Below are positions 27,895 through 38,789 of a stretch of DNA of 64,000 nucleotides, piece by piece (within the stretch, counting starts at the first letter, position 1; each line of letters starts with the position of its first letter). The translations under genes and the position numbers were made by a program. Under the pieces are notes generated by a model. The model was not told where the DNA came from. It worked only from the letters and a program-made list of their open reading frames with translations, and made no database searches. Source of the stretch: Sipunculus nudus (lineage: Eukaryota > Annelida > Sipuncula > Golfingiida > Sipunculidae); assembly GCA_026874595.1 (NCBI GenBank), contig CM049308.1:23400367-23464366 (forward strand), written 5' to 3'.

Positions 27895-28305
27895 CAGGAG
27901 TCACTTTTTTAAAAAGATTACGGCTGCATTTCAAGCAAAGCTTTTCATCCCAAACTTTCCATTTTGCACATTTAGCTGACTTACCAGTAAGAGGAGCTAG
28001 AGCATAAATAAAATTTGGGGTTACATGGTCAAAGGTCAAGGTGACAGGGGCCATCTGTTCACAAATTAGTTTCCAGATGATAACTCCAGTTTAGTTTGAC
28101 ATATTGGTTTCAAACTTAACTTATATATGACCCATCAATGTGTGGATTTTGGGGTCCAACGGGTCAAAGGTAATGGTCACAGGACTCATTTCTTTAAAAA
28201 GAATGCATATGCAATTAAAGCAAAACTTTTCATCCCAAACCTTCCATCTTCTCAATATTGCTAATCTGCTAATAGGGGAAGATTCTGTTGAATTTTGGGG
28301 TCAGG

Positions 28306-28324
28306 AGGTCAAAGGTCAAGGTCA
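28306..28324 (+). promoter_or_regulatory. AGGTCA triple direct repeat, perfect
   Basis: AGGTCAAAGGTCAAGGTCA: three perfect half-sites, spacing 1 then 0, in the next tandem unit of the same mobile element. The same caution applies as for 27876-27894. Confidence 0.4.
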
Positions 28325-29739
28325 CAGTACCCACTTATTAAGAAAGATTGTGGATGCATTTTAAGCCAAACTTTTCATCCAAAACCTAATTCCATCTTGC
28401 TTATATAGTTGAGCTGCCAATAGGGGAAGAAACTGATTGATTTGGGGGTCACAAGGTCAAAGGTCATGGTCACAAGGGCCCATCTGTCCACATATTTGTT
28501 TCTGGATGTTAACTCCAGTTTGAATTGACATATTGGTTTCAATTTTGACTTATATATGACCCACCAATAATGTAAGAACCATTTTGATTTTGGGGTCATA
28601 AGGCCAAAGGTTAAGGTCACAGGACCCACTTCTTTAAAAAGATTGTTGATGTATTTTTAGCCAAACTTTCTGTCCCAAACATTCTATCTTCCAGATGTTG
28701 CTCACCTGCCAGTAGTTGAAATAACTGATGGATTTTGGGGTGTCAAGGTCATGGGGGGGCCATCAATCCACATATTAGTTTCCAGATGATAACACCAGTT
28801 TAGTTTGAAATATTGGTTTATTTCAAACTTGACTTATAAATGGCCCACCACTAAAGTAAGAACTGTTGATTCTGGGGTCATGAGATCAAAGGTCAATGTC
28901 ACAGGACCCACTACTTTAGAAAGATTGTGGATGCATTTTAAGTCAAACTTTTCATCTCAATCCTTCCATTATCAACATGTGGTGCACCTGCCAATAGGGG
29001 AAGTTTCCTTTTGATTTTGGGGTCATAAGGTCAAAGGTTAAGGTCACAGGGCCCATATATTTACAAGTTAGTTTATGGATGGTAACTCCAGTTTGGGTAG
29101 ACAGGTTGGCTTCAAACTGATCACAGGACCAATATTTTGGAAAACCTCATAAACATATATCCTTATAGACAAATGCAGCTGAGCATCAAGACACACAGGT
29201 CCCTAGTTACGAATTTTTTTAGCGATCCTGTGAGCTTATGGGATGGTGTGGCGATGTCCGTCGTCTGTACGTTAACTCATACTATCTTGAAAACGGCAAG
29301 AATTAGCATCACGAAATCTTATGCATAAAATTAGTCATCTAAAAAACTTTATCGGATTTTGCTTATTTTTTGGCTAACTGCATTTTCTTAGATTTTAAAG
29401 GGAAAAAGCTAAAAAAGCTTAAAAAATCTTCACCGAATCTGTTCAGCCAAATTGTCCAATATTTTACAGAAATGATTCCTGGAACAATCTCTCTCAAGTT
29501 TGTTCGAATGGTTTAAGTTCGGTGATTTTTGGCCGAGTTACTGGAAGTTGAACTTAGTCATCTGTCCAAAAAAGCATACTAAAATTACAATCTCAGAAAT
29601 GGCTTGAGCTATCATCACCAAATTTTACGCCAATGTTGGTCACATGAGTCATATCTGAAATTGAGGTATTGGTGGCGCCACCTGCATCGGCCTCTTTTGT
29701 ACGGGGGTCATCAGTGCCCTTATCATACTGACAGCTACA

Positions 29740-30420
29740 AATAACTTCTTCTCTGAAATGAAATGGCCTAATTGTTTAATATCGCATAGAAATGATCCTA
29801 GGGTAGTGCTTTCTGAAGTTTGTTTCAATGGTCTCAGTTCAGTGACTTTTGGCTCAGTTTTGGGAAGCTGAATTAAGTCATATGCCATAACAGCCCATGT
29901 AAGCTAAGTGGCTACAAAAATCTTCTTCTCAAAAACCACTGGGCCAAATTCTTAAATCTCACACATTAATTATCCTTAGATGTTGATAATTCAAGTTTGT
30001 TCAAATGGTCTAAGTTCAGTGACTTTTGGCTGAGTTATGGGAAGCTGAATTTAGTCATATGCCATAACAGCCCATGTAAGCTAAGTGGCTACAAAAATCT
30101 TCTTCTCATAAACCACTGGGCCAAATTCTTAAATCTCACACATTAATTATCCCTTAGATGTTGATAATTCAAGTTTGTTCAAATGGTCTAAGTTCAGTGA
30201 CTTTTGGCTGAGTTATGGGAAGCTGAATTTAGTCATATGCCATAACAGCCCATGTTAGCTAAGTGGCTACAAAAATCTTCTTCTCAAAAACCACTGGGCC
30301 AAATTCTTAAATCTCACACATTAATTACCTTAGAAGTTGTTAATTCAAGTTTGTTCAAATGGTTTTGGTTCAATGATTTTTGGCTGAGTTATGGGAAGCT
30401 GAACTTTGCCATTTTGTTTG
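29740..30420 (+). repeat. 177-bp tandem repeat, about 3-4 copies
   Basis: The landmark GTCATATGCCATAACAGCCC recurs at 29877, 30054 and 30232 (spacing 177 and 178). A decayed fourth unit follows and a related one precedes (from about 29561). The last copies are nearly identical, so recent amplification is likely. Confidence 0.9.
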
Positions 30421-31177
30421 CTGTATTTTCCCATATGAGTTATAAACCTACAAAACGTTTTTCGACTGATGATACTGAGGCCAGTTTGTTTAATATTTTG
30501 CAAGAATAATTCCCTGGATCATTCTTATAATAATTGTCTTTTATGGTTCCCAAAAATGAATTTTGGCTGAATTATAAAGATTGAATTGAGTCATTTTACC
30601 ATATATGTTAGCTGTGTGAAGCAGATACATCTAGCCTAGCACCAGTTTATCAGCATCCATTACATCATGCCTCTAGACATTTAGATTTTAGAATATCTAT
30701 GGAAAATATTGACAAGAATGTTTTTTAAAAGCTTTTAAAAAATGTAGATTTATTATATTACATATCATCTGTACATTATTCATAATTTCTCAGGAATAGC
30801 AGGAGCAACCATCCCCAAATTTTATGCAATTATCAGTCACATATCAAATGTTGATGGATTCAGCTTATTTTTGCTATCTGCATTTACTTAGATTTTACAG
30901 GGAAAAAGCTGATAAAAACTTCTTCTTCTTTTAAAGAGTCCAGCCAAATTGTTCAATATTTTACAGAAATGATCCCAGAGGCGAGCCTTCTCAAGTTTGT
31001 TCAAATGGTTTATGTTGGATAAATTTTAGCAGAGTTACATAACAGGCCAAGATTGTGTATGTTTCTTGAATAGGTTGAGAAACTGCCAACTGTTTCAGAT
31101 TTGGCAACAGATCAAGAGTTCATTCAGTGCAGCCAGATTTAGGCCAAGAGTTCAATCAGTGCAGCCAAGCACAAGGC

Positions 31178-31259
31178 GTGTGATCACCTTATGGGCAGCA
31201 TGTGATCATTTCATGGGTAGCATGTGATCACCTCATGAGTATCATGTGATCACCTCATG
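31178..31259 (+). repeat. 22-bp tandem repeat with TGATCA cores
   Basis: Four units of GTGTGATCACCTCATGGGTA type, each with a GTGATCAC or TGATCA palindromic core. It is flanked on both sides by copies of a second word, GTTCA.TCAGTGCAGCCA (31108-31340), so the block looks like one repeat amplified inside another. Confidence 0.8.
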
Positions 31260-31806
31260 TTCATTCAGTGCAGCCAAGTACAGGTCAAAAGTTCACTCAG
31301 TCTAGCCAGGTGCAGGTCAAGAGTTCACTCAGTGCAGTAGCCTGAGCCAGTAATTTGTCACAGTACACTCGGGGCAACAGCCTTTCTCACCAAAGCCTGG
31401 TCAGCCCGGTGCATCAGACTCAAGGCCTGATATTCTGACCTGTCTATGTGTCTTTAATGGCTTTCTCGTTCACAAGACAGGTGTCGCCATCTACAATGAC
31501 TTTTGCAAAGTGTATGTGCCTGCTTAATTCTATGGAGGAATTTGATATATCAGCCTGAAATTGTGCATATTTATACATGTCAAATAGCTTTGTCATATAC
31601 AAGACTGGTGGTGCCACCTACGATAATTTTTGTGTTGTGTGCACCCATGCCAGAATTTCAGCAGTGATGTTTGTGTATTGTTTCTTGTTCAAAATGTTTA
31701 GTACTTGCATTGTTCATATATATGAAAAGTAGTGGTTCAGCACTGAAGCATTATACCTGGTGTATATCCATATGCACAGGTTCGCATTAGGCCTGTAGGC
31801 CTTGTT

Positions 31807-32967
31807 CTCTTTTTATGAGACCATCAAAGAAGCTGTCATCTGTTAACAGGGGACAAATTGTAACCCCTTGACCTAGAATCTTAATACTTGACATCTTGGG
31901 AGATTTATGAAAAGTCTCTGTGGAAACCTGAAATAAGGTCTATGTTACCCATATCCTCTGAGCTATGGGGCTTGTAAGTACAGCTCAGATTAATTTAAAA
32001 GTTAATACAAAAGCTCAGGTATCAGAATAACTAATACATTGATCACTATGATCCTTTGCATGAATATTGTTCAGAGGTGTTCCATCAGTTCCTGCAAACC
32101 AGTGGCGCCACCTGTATTTCTTCCAACTTTTACCAATTTTTTTCTTTATTTTTGAGACCTTCAAAGAAACTGTAATCTGTTAACAGGGCACAAATCGTAA
32201 CCACTTGACCTGGAATCTTCTAACTTGAAATCAGGGGAAGTCCATGAAAAATCTCTGTGGAAACCTGAAATTAGGTCTCTGTTACCCATATCATCCGAGC
32301 TATGGTGCTCGTAAGTACCCCTCAGATTATTTAAAAAATTAATACAAAAGCACCAGTATCTGAATAACTAATGCATTGATCACTATGATTCTTTGCATGA
32401 ATATTGATTATGGAGGGTTCCATAAGTTCCTGCAGGGGTGGTGGCACCATCATATTTTTTCTTTATTTTTGAGACCTTCAAAGAAACTGTCATATGTTAA
32501 CAGGGCACAAATCGTAACCCCTTGACCTAGAATCTTGATACTTAACATCTAGGGAGGTTTATGAAGTCTTCATGGAAAATTGAAATTAGGTCTCTGTTAC
32601 CCTTATCCTCCAAGTTGTTTGGCTCATATGCCCCCCCCCCCCGAATAATTGAATATGTGATACAAAAGCTCCAGTATATGAATAACTAATGCATTGATTG
32701 CCATGCTTCTCTGCATGCATATTGATCATGGAGTGTTCCATCAGTTCCTGCAAACTGGTGGCAATACCTGTATTTTTTCTATTTTTTCCACATTTTTTCT
32801 GTTTATGAGACCTTCAAATGAAGTGGTCATCTGTCCAAAAGCATACTGGAATCCATTTCTTAGGATTCTTCACAAAATTCATGATTTTTTTGCATTCTCG
32901 CTGTCATTTTGCTCATTGTTAAACATTCCTTGGATTCAGCTGAGCGTCATGGCCCATGGGCCACTAG
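31807..32967 (+). mobile_element. Family 1 element, 5'-incomplete, three tandem interior units
   Basis: Three units of about 315-340 bp begin near 31820, 32154 and 32470 (landmark GAGACCTTCAAAGAA) and contain GTTACCCATATC, GTAAGTACC and GTTCCATCAGTTCCTGCA. The 3' end is complete: TTCAGCTGAGCGTCATGG, the palindrome GGCCCATGGGCC, then ACTAG, at about 32936-32965. No 5' end of its own is seen, since it starts where the family 2 element stops. It contains a short C-run near 32630-32642. Confidence 0.6.
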
Positions 32968-33763
32968 CTTTTTTCAAATTTCACAAGGTCATAAATACAT
33001 GCAATAAATGTTCAAAACTTTATTAGTTTTAAAAGGCTGAAAGATTTAACTTTATAGGATATAAAACTGACTGGTTCTTTGGTAAAACCCTGTTCCTCTC
33101 GACATAAGACACCCCTGGACATAATACCCTGTGTATGATATATCTCATAAACATATAAGCTGTAAACTTTTCAGTTACTTATATTGTGGACTTCAGGCAA
33201 AGCTGAGCCGCCCATAACCTATATAGTTTGAAGTTAGTAGCTTTTTTTATTTTATAAAGTTTTTCCTCAATTGATATTACATGGCATTAGATAGTATTAC
33301 ATTAGGTAGGATTACATCAAGGCACAAGCCCTTCACCTCTGTAAGCTTGTTTCTCGTAAGGTTTCAGTTTGTGTTGTTATTAACACCCTCATCTTTCATC
33401 TCATTTGACATCTTTCTAAAATTTTAAAGATGGAAAGAACAGAGTCAGTGCTGTTATAGGCATAACCTCATTTTCAACATTACGGGTAATCCAGGGGTCT
33501 TTGTGCCAGCTAGCCAGTGAGGTATACAAGTATGTTTTCATGTTTTAAAGACTTAGAATGAAAACAGACTGTCAGGGACTTTTGTATATAAATATATTAA
33601 GTATGGGATTTTCTTCTTGAAAAGAAAGATTATTATGACACCTCTTCTTTTTGATGACTGATCTGTTCTAATTTCAGTGCCAAAGCTGGGACCTATTCAC
33701 CTACTGTTTATAAAGAATTTACACAATTTCTGGCTTACTTTGTGTATATATTAATGAGCTTAG

Positions 33764-33975
33764 GGTAATTCCTATTAAGAAAAGTTTTAATAATGCCTCT
33801 GTGGCGGAAGTTATAAATAAGTTGTTTGTAAACAAAGCAATGTTGACAAGTGGAAAAACTTCAGTTTATCTTAAGTGCCACCAGATGTCCTAGCTGAATG
33901 TGTTTTCATTATTTTGACAGCCCCCACATACTGTAAACAAGTGGATATATACAAAATGAACAGCCTGTGAGTTTT
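33764..33975 (+). repeat. Dispersed repeat copy carrying the paralogous empty site
   Basis: Shares landmarks with 43887-44164 plus 45172-45200: GGTAATTCCT.TTA, ATGCCTCTGTG, GTAAACA, CCAGATGTCCT and GTGGATAT..ACAAAA...CCTGTG. The copy here is uninterrupted at GTGGATATATACAAAATGAA (33941-33960), whereas the other copy has a 1-kb transposon at that point. Confidence 0.6.
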
Positions 33976-35012
33976 CAAGTTCAAGGGATTAACTTTAGTT
34001 GAGAGACTCAGATATTGGATAAGTCCCCTTTAAATGGTTCACTGAAGGCTTGCATGATCATTATTACTTGATGATTTAAGGTAGCATTACTGGCAAAATC
34101 CAATTAAAAAAAATCAGCCCAAAAGTCATTTAAAATTTAAATAAGTATTAGATCCTTGAAGTTAATATCATTTTAAACTTGGCTTAGGATCCTTTCCGAT
34201 ATATATCGGAGTATATGTCATATATAAAATGAAATTAAAAATATATTTTGAATCAAAATTTAAAAATTCATTCCAAGAAATAAATTGAGATAGTATAATG
34301 TAGTTTGATATTAGGCCATCAAAAAGTGGCATGCTTATAGTTGTGTACCATTTAAAAATTTAAAATTTTCAAAAATGTTAAAATTTCATCGAAAAATGAA
34401 TATGAATTTCATAAATATATATACCAATAGAAAGAGCTCTGTACTAGGTTTAAAATTATATATACTTCATGGTGTTTAATATCCATCTGAAAAAGCTTTT
34501 GGATTGATTGTAAATTTAGGGGTTTTTCGACTGGGACACTACCTTAAGGCATAATCTCTGTAGACTGGAAGTATTTAGTTTAACATGGCAAAATATGTAT
34601 ATCATTTGTAAATCATGGGAGAATAGCCATATTCCAACTGAATTATATAATAAAAGGGAAGAAGTCATATATATATATTGCAGATATAATATAAATTCAT
34701 TTGTAAATGTGTAAACATTTAAGTCAAAATTAATCTGAATAGTAAGGGTTATATGAACTGAGGATAAAAGTTTTAGTGGTGATATCTACATTTTCACTCA
34801 TGGCTTATAACAGGAGTTACCTTTACACTGTTTATTTTTCAGTTAATTTAATTTCTTGAATTGATTAATGAGTATAGTGGAAGCATTTTGTTCCTTTGTG
34901 TGAATCAGGTCTATGTATAGATTTCCATTTGCAACATGCATTTCCACCTTAAACTATATGGAGTGAGAAAAAAATATTCCTAAAACAGTTCAGTGGGGAT
35001 GGTTGAATGTAC

Positions 35013-35456
35013 ATTTTTTTTTTTATTTATTTATTTTTTTTTTGGTGGAGGTAACCGCCTCCATTTTTTCATGCTGACTTATCTAATTCTTAACCTAAGT
35101 ATGTACATCTGCAGACTTTTCATTTCGGTTTGGGACTACTTGACAGGGCGGTAGCACTCGCTTCCTACATTTTTTAATTTTGTATCCGGGTGTCACCCAG
35201 GCTTGGTGTCTACCACACCTGCGGGTCCCTGGTGTGTAATCATCCCCATTGCTGAGTCATAACACCGAGGAACCCCCCAAAGATGCACTCATATGTGAGT
35301 GATACACAGCTGTGGGGCACAGCCTTCCCATTAAGCCTGCTGCGCGCTCACCCTGGGTGGGTGCGGACCGTGAAAAACTTCACCGCTTCGGCTGAGATAT
35401 CAACCCATGATCTCCTGGCTTTGAGTCCTGCGCTCTACCCCTGAGCCACAGAAGCC
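35013..35456 (-). mobile_element. tRNA-derived SINE
   Basis: Read on the minus strand, the element starts with CCGGCTTCTG and a tRNA-like head: A box TGGCTCAGGGGTAGAGCGC (35430-35448) and B-box-like GGGTTGATATC (35396-35406). It then has a long body and ends in GGAGG...CCTCC and an A-rich tail with AAATAAAT units (plus-strand 35014-35043). A 12-bp target duplication flanks it: GGTTGAATGTAC at 35001-35012 and GGTTGAATATAC at 35457-35468, one mismatch. SINEs of this type use RNA polymerase III and LINE machinery in trans. It ends 93 bp before the receptor exon at 35550. Confidence 0.85.
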
Positions 35457-35549
35457 GGTTGAATATACTTAGTGTATGAAAAATGTCTTTGATGTTGATG
35501 TGTCTATCACTTGTAAAAAAAGTAATGCCTTTAAATCACTCTCTTTCAG

Positions 35550-35627
35550 GAGAATAACAAGGACTGGGCTTACAGAGGTTCCAGAGTTCAGGGAAGATTT
35601 CCACTCCATAAGCACTATGGATGAACT
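35550..35627 (+). CDS. LGR exon, LRR (78 bp, phase 2-2)
   Basis: The acceptor CTCTTTCAG ends at 35549 and the donor GTAAGT starts at 35628. The frame reads RITRTGLTEVPEFREDF then HSISTMDEL. The NTG(I/L)..(V/L)P pattern followed by a loop without the usual AF matches the LRR of FSHR and TSHR that carries the NTG-IKHLPD-type strand. It starts 93 bp after the end of the SINE at 35013-35456, so that insertion sits close to the acceptor but leaves it intact. Confidence 0.92.
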
Positions 35628-37523
35628 GTAAGTTTTAATCAAGGAAGTCTGCTTTAGGGGAATATGTGACACAGCCATAACTGATTGGATTGGGCATGCC
35701 ACTTGTCTGTTACTGATACTTTTAACCTGAACAATATGGAATCCAGAAACAAGTCAGTGTAGTGTTTGAAAGTAGGTCAGTGATAAAGTAATCTGTGCTG
35801 CCCTCTATTCTATTATTCTACTTTTTTAAAGGAAAGACTACAATTTTCATACTTTTCTTTCAGGTGCTAATACTTCTTTATATTCTGCTTTGCTCATGTT
35901 ATCATCTTTCAGATGGTAAATTTCAGCTGTTTTCACTTTCATTTTAAAAAAATATTGAGAGTACTAGATATGCTTAAATAACAGTAGCATTTTCATTAGT
36001 AAAGATTTGCTGTAATCTCACCTTTGTTTTGGAAAATTACAGGAAATATGAAATATGGTGGACTCAAAGTGCTTTAACTTGCCACATAACTGCAAAATTC
36101 ATAAATAAGCTAATGTTTGGAAGCTTCTAGTATAACTGTATGAATCAAATTGTGTTGTGCAGTTTGGTATTAAAATGTAATTTTTTAAGTTTTTATTCAT
36201 GGTTAAATATTGTGTACTTTTTTAAAAATGAAATCCAGAGTTGAAGCACTGAATAAAAGCTAGCATATAACTGGCTTAACACCCACCTTTGGAAATTTCA
36301 ATTTTAGTTTCATGCTAGTCTCCATACATTATGTAACATTTAAAACTTACATAATTTTTTATATAAAGATATATGTTTAAATGCCTCATCCCCAAAAGGT
36401 CATAGCAGTTTCCCTGATGTTAAAATTTTATTATGTTTGTTTAAATAAACAATAACTTTATTTTCACTAATATATAGTTTTTAATATAACAGTTTTTAAT
36501 AATCATCTATAATACACAGAAAGGTATAAAAAGTGCTTGCTTAGCATTAGACTTCACATGGAGCATGGCCAACCCATAATGATTCATCACATAATATATG
36601 CATATTAATTTAAACAAGAAGTAATGATAGAATATTAATATATTATTATTGACAGTTATTTTGACAGTGTTCAGTACTTTTCTTTCTTTTTCTGTGGCAC
36701 TTATTTGCTTTTAGGCACTAATGTAACATTGAGTAGAAAATCAAAATCCCTGGGAGGACCTTTGATCATATCCTGGTCCATCAAGCCTACTTGAAAATTT
36801 CCTAAAAGGCCTTCAGATCAGCCTGAGGATTTTTTATAAACACATTGGTGGCTTTCACTTTCAGCCTTCACAAAATGCAATCCATTTCGATGTTATAATT
36901 TGTAACAGAAACCTTATTTTAACTACTTCTGATCAGTTTCAGTCATGTTATAAAAGTGTTGAAAAATATCAATGTTAAAAAAACCATATTGCTATACTCA
37001 ATATGCAAATTATCATATGGCCATATACTGATAATATCACACACCCCTAGTGTTAACCATGCCCAGTGATTAGGGCACCTGTGAACCCTTGGTGGGTAAT
37101 CACCCCAATTGCTTAGTCATGCCACTGAGGTATGTATTGTAACTGATGATTTTGAAGATTTAGGTAAAATGAGACTGATTACTCATTTGCTCCCCTTTAT
37201 ACTGCCAAGTAAGAGCAGCAATAAAAAACTTCACAAGTGCATGTGCAAATGTCAAGGATGTATTTTATTACATGTTCAAAGGTGTTTATCTACATATAAA
37301 GGCATGTGGACCAACGGTGTAGGCATGCACATTATCTTGTTCTGTGTGCTTTATTTGGGCTAACAGGAAACTTAAAATATCACCACAGTTGTAATAAATA
37401 TTGTACCTTGAAAACACATTTCACAACAATCACTCTGTGTAAGAACAATATCCTGTTGATTTATTTTGCTGTATTGATCTTACTTAATAAACTTTGTGGT
37501 ATTTATATTGCATTCTTTTTCAG
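35628..37523. other. Intron with SINE fragment
   Basis: An intron of 1,896 bp. At about 37072-37130 it holds a diverged fragment similar to the central part of the SINE at 35013-35456, in the same orientation (CACCTG..., TGGTG.GTAATCA.CCC and CACTGAGG segments). Otherwise AT-rich with no other recognised content. Confidence 0.6.
37072..37130 (-). mobile_element. SINE fragment
   Basis: Diverged match to the body of the SINE at 35013-35456 (CACCTG.G..CCC, TGGTG.GTAATCA.CCC, GCT.AGTCAT..CAC.GAGG). The tRNA head and tail are missing. Confidence 0.55.
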
Positions 37524-37595
37524 AGACCTGAGTTTCAATGCAATAGAAGAGGTCAAAGGCAATGCGTTTCCCTTTGAACATGAGTGTGGTGAACT
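37524..37595 (+). CDS. LGR exon, LRR (72 bp, phase 2-2)
   Basis: The acceptor TTCTTTTTCAG ends at 37523 and the donor GTAAGA starts at 37596. The frame reads DLSFNAIEEVKGNAFPF then EHECGEL. DLSFN..IEEV..NAF is a textbook LRR strand and turn. It aligns with the FSHR/TSHR repeat around the N..I..I..NAF..L motif and contains a lone Cys. Phase 2 on both sides. Confidence 0.9.
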
Positions 37596-38377
37596 GTAAG
37601 AACATTTTCTGTTATTTTGTATTATTCTTTAGATCTGCATTAATCATCTCCAAAATTGTGTTTAAGACTGTTCAAATAAATATTAAAGAATTTGATGTAA
37701 GATAGATGCCTTGTCAGAGAAACACAGTAGGGGATTTATTGGACAAAACTTTGATCACATTGGCTATAAATATTGGGATATATAATACCTAGGAATGTTA
37801 AGCCATAACTCCTCACATAACAGCAGATCTCATACCTGGAACTTCTTTAAAAGAATCACATTTACAAATACATTTTATAAAATTTTTTGTGCAGGTTTGC
37901 ATGGATTTGAATCAGTACATTTTTTCAGACAGTATGCTTATGGTTCTTGCAAATGTAAACTTGATATATAGATTTGCTAATTCTTTCACTACACCCATAA
38001 ATTACTTAAAAACAGGCAGATTAAAAGTTGCATGCTAGATCAGGTGGTGTACATATTATTTCCTATAATCTATGCCTACTTGCCTCTGACCTCAAACATA
38101 GACAGAATATGTATAATAGTCAGAAAATTGACCTAACAAAATATGTCAGATATATCAAAATATATCATCTTTATTCCAGTACCTTCAAATCTGATTGAAA
38201 TTGTAGATGGTACTTTGGAGACAGTTCTGAAAAAATTGTGAGACATTGCATAAAAAGACTCTCTTGAAAAAATTAACAAAATCCCATCTTTTCCAGTCGT
38301 GAGTATGATCACTATATATTAAGTTGTGATAACATCATCATGCTTTGTATACTAATTTATATGTTTTGTTTCTGTAG
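37596..38377. other. Intron, no other content seen
   Basis: An intron of 782 bp, AT-rich, with a polypyrimidine run and TAG acceptor at its end. No repeats or genes recognised. Confidence 0.7.
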
Positions 38378-38446
38378 GCATCTTGAAGGCAATCAGATAG
38401 AAGTGATCAGAAATGGAGCGTTCAACAGATCAACGTTTAGAAAGAT
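38378..38446 (+). CDS. LGR exon, LRR (69 bp, phase 2-2)
   Basis: The acceptor GTTTCTGTAG ends at 38377; the donor is GTATGA at 38447, weaker than its neighbours. The frame reads HLEGNQIEVIRNGAFNR then STFRK and ends in AT, completed to Ile by the next exon. The L.GN.I..I...AFN(R/G)(S/T) pattern matches the FSHR and TSHR repeat ending in AFNGT. Phase 2 on both sides. Confidence 0.9.
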
Positions 38447-38789
38447 GTATGATATTTCACAATTTAATTAGTGTTATTTCTCAGAACCACATTTATTTAT
38501 GCTTTATTTTTTCAAATTAATAAAAGAAAGTTTCCTATAACTTTATGGTACAGGACACAAAAGTTATTATTACACAATGGAATAGCAATTTGTTTTGGCA
38601 GATGTTTTACCAGATTTTCAGGAATAAATTTAAGAGACCTTGTAGCAGGTTAAAAGGATTTGTTATGCAAACTAAAATAATGTTAAGCTAGTAGACAGAG
38701 AATACTATTTTTCTGAAGTATCTGCTTCAATAATAGCTTTGTTTTTTATTTTGTTTTTGTGATGAATATTCTGTTATGATTTTTTACAG
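38447..38789. other. Intron, no other content seen
   Basis: An intron of 343 bp, AT-rich, ending in ATTTTTTACAG. No other content seen. Confidence 0.8.

Larger units (their letters stand above)
27230..29208 (+). mobile_element. Helentron/HINE-like element, family 1, with AGGTCA-bearing tandem units
   Basis: The 5' end TTTTTAGCTCAGCAGACTGT is followed by GTCCGTCCGGCC. The 3' end at 29174-29208 reads GCAGCTGAGCATCAAGACAC then AGGTCCCTAGTT, the same subterminal repeat and CTAG-type tip as other copies. Inside are one GGTGGCGCCACC unit (27565-27576) and then about five tandem units of roughly 280-430 bp from 27760 to 29140. Each has a GTTTCCAGATGATAACTCCA segment and a GGGGTCA...GGTCAAAGGTCA segment. 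Open frames here are short and arise from the repeats. Confidence 0.6.
29214..31806 (+). mobile_element. Helentron/HINE-like element, family 2
   Basis: The 5' end is a T-run then AGCGATCCTGTGAGC, followed by GATGTCCGTCGTCTG. The 3' end has CACAGGTTCGC at 31775-31785, the hairpin AGGCCTGTAGGCCT at 31789-31802, then TGTT. GCGATCCTGTG and the reverse complement of CACAGGTTCGC (GCGAACCTGTG) agree at 10 of 11 positions, so subterminal inverted repeats and a 3' hairpin are both present. Inside are a 177-bp tandem array, a 22-bp array and a unit like the 15.6-17.1 kb array. It begins only a few bases after the 3' end of the family 1 copy and is followed directly by more family 1 sequence, suggesting insertion into a family 1 cluster. 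No protein is encoded. Confidence 0.6.
5773..35549. other. Giant repeat-filled intron (29.8 kb)
   Basis: No additional LGR exon is needed: the repeats on either side line up with consecutive LRRs of vertebrate receptors (FHNFPKLRTL followed by RITRTGLTEV). Content in order: dinucleotide AT at about 5826-5843; a tandem-like CAGGAT/GGTC patch at 5849-6000; a compositional island at about 6290-7215; HINE-like element 8137-8860; poly-C 11481-11503; hAT-like element near 13786-14686; 285-bp array 15640-17110; HINE-like element 18191-20826; 11-bp array 21066-21124; an A/T-rich stretch with repeated AGAAAATAT and CTTGACAAG words at about 24080-24515; a dispersed-repeat copy near 25112-25325; HINE-like elements from 26930 to 32967; a repeat copy 33764-33975; and a SINE 35013-35456. 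Stretches between these (for example 9150-11050, 21600-24000 and 25400-26900) show nothing I can name. Confidence 0.8.

Noticed and set aside
35396..35448. tRNA gene on the minus strand
   Set aside because: The A and B boxes belong to a SINE head: the cloverleaf is not complete and the sequence continues into a SINE body with an A-rich tail and target duplications.
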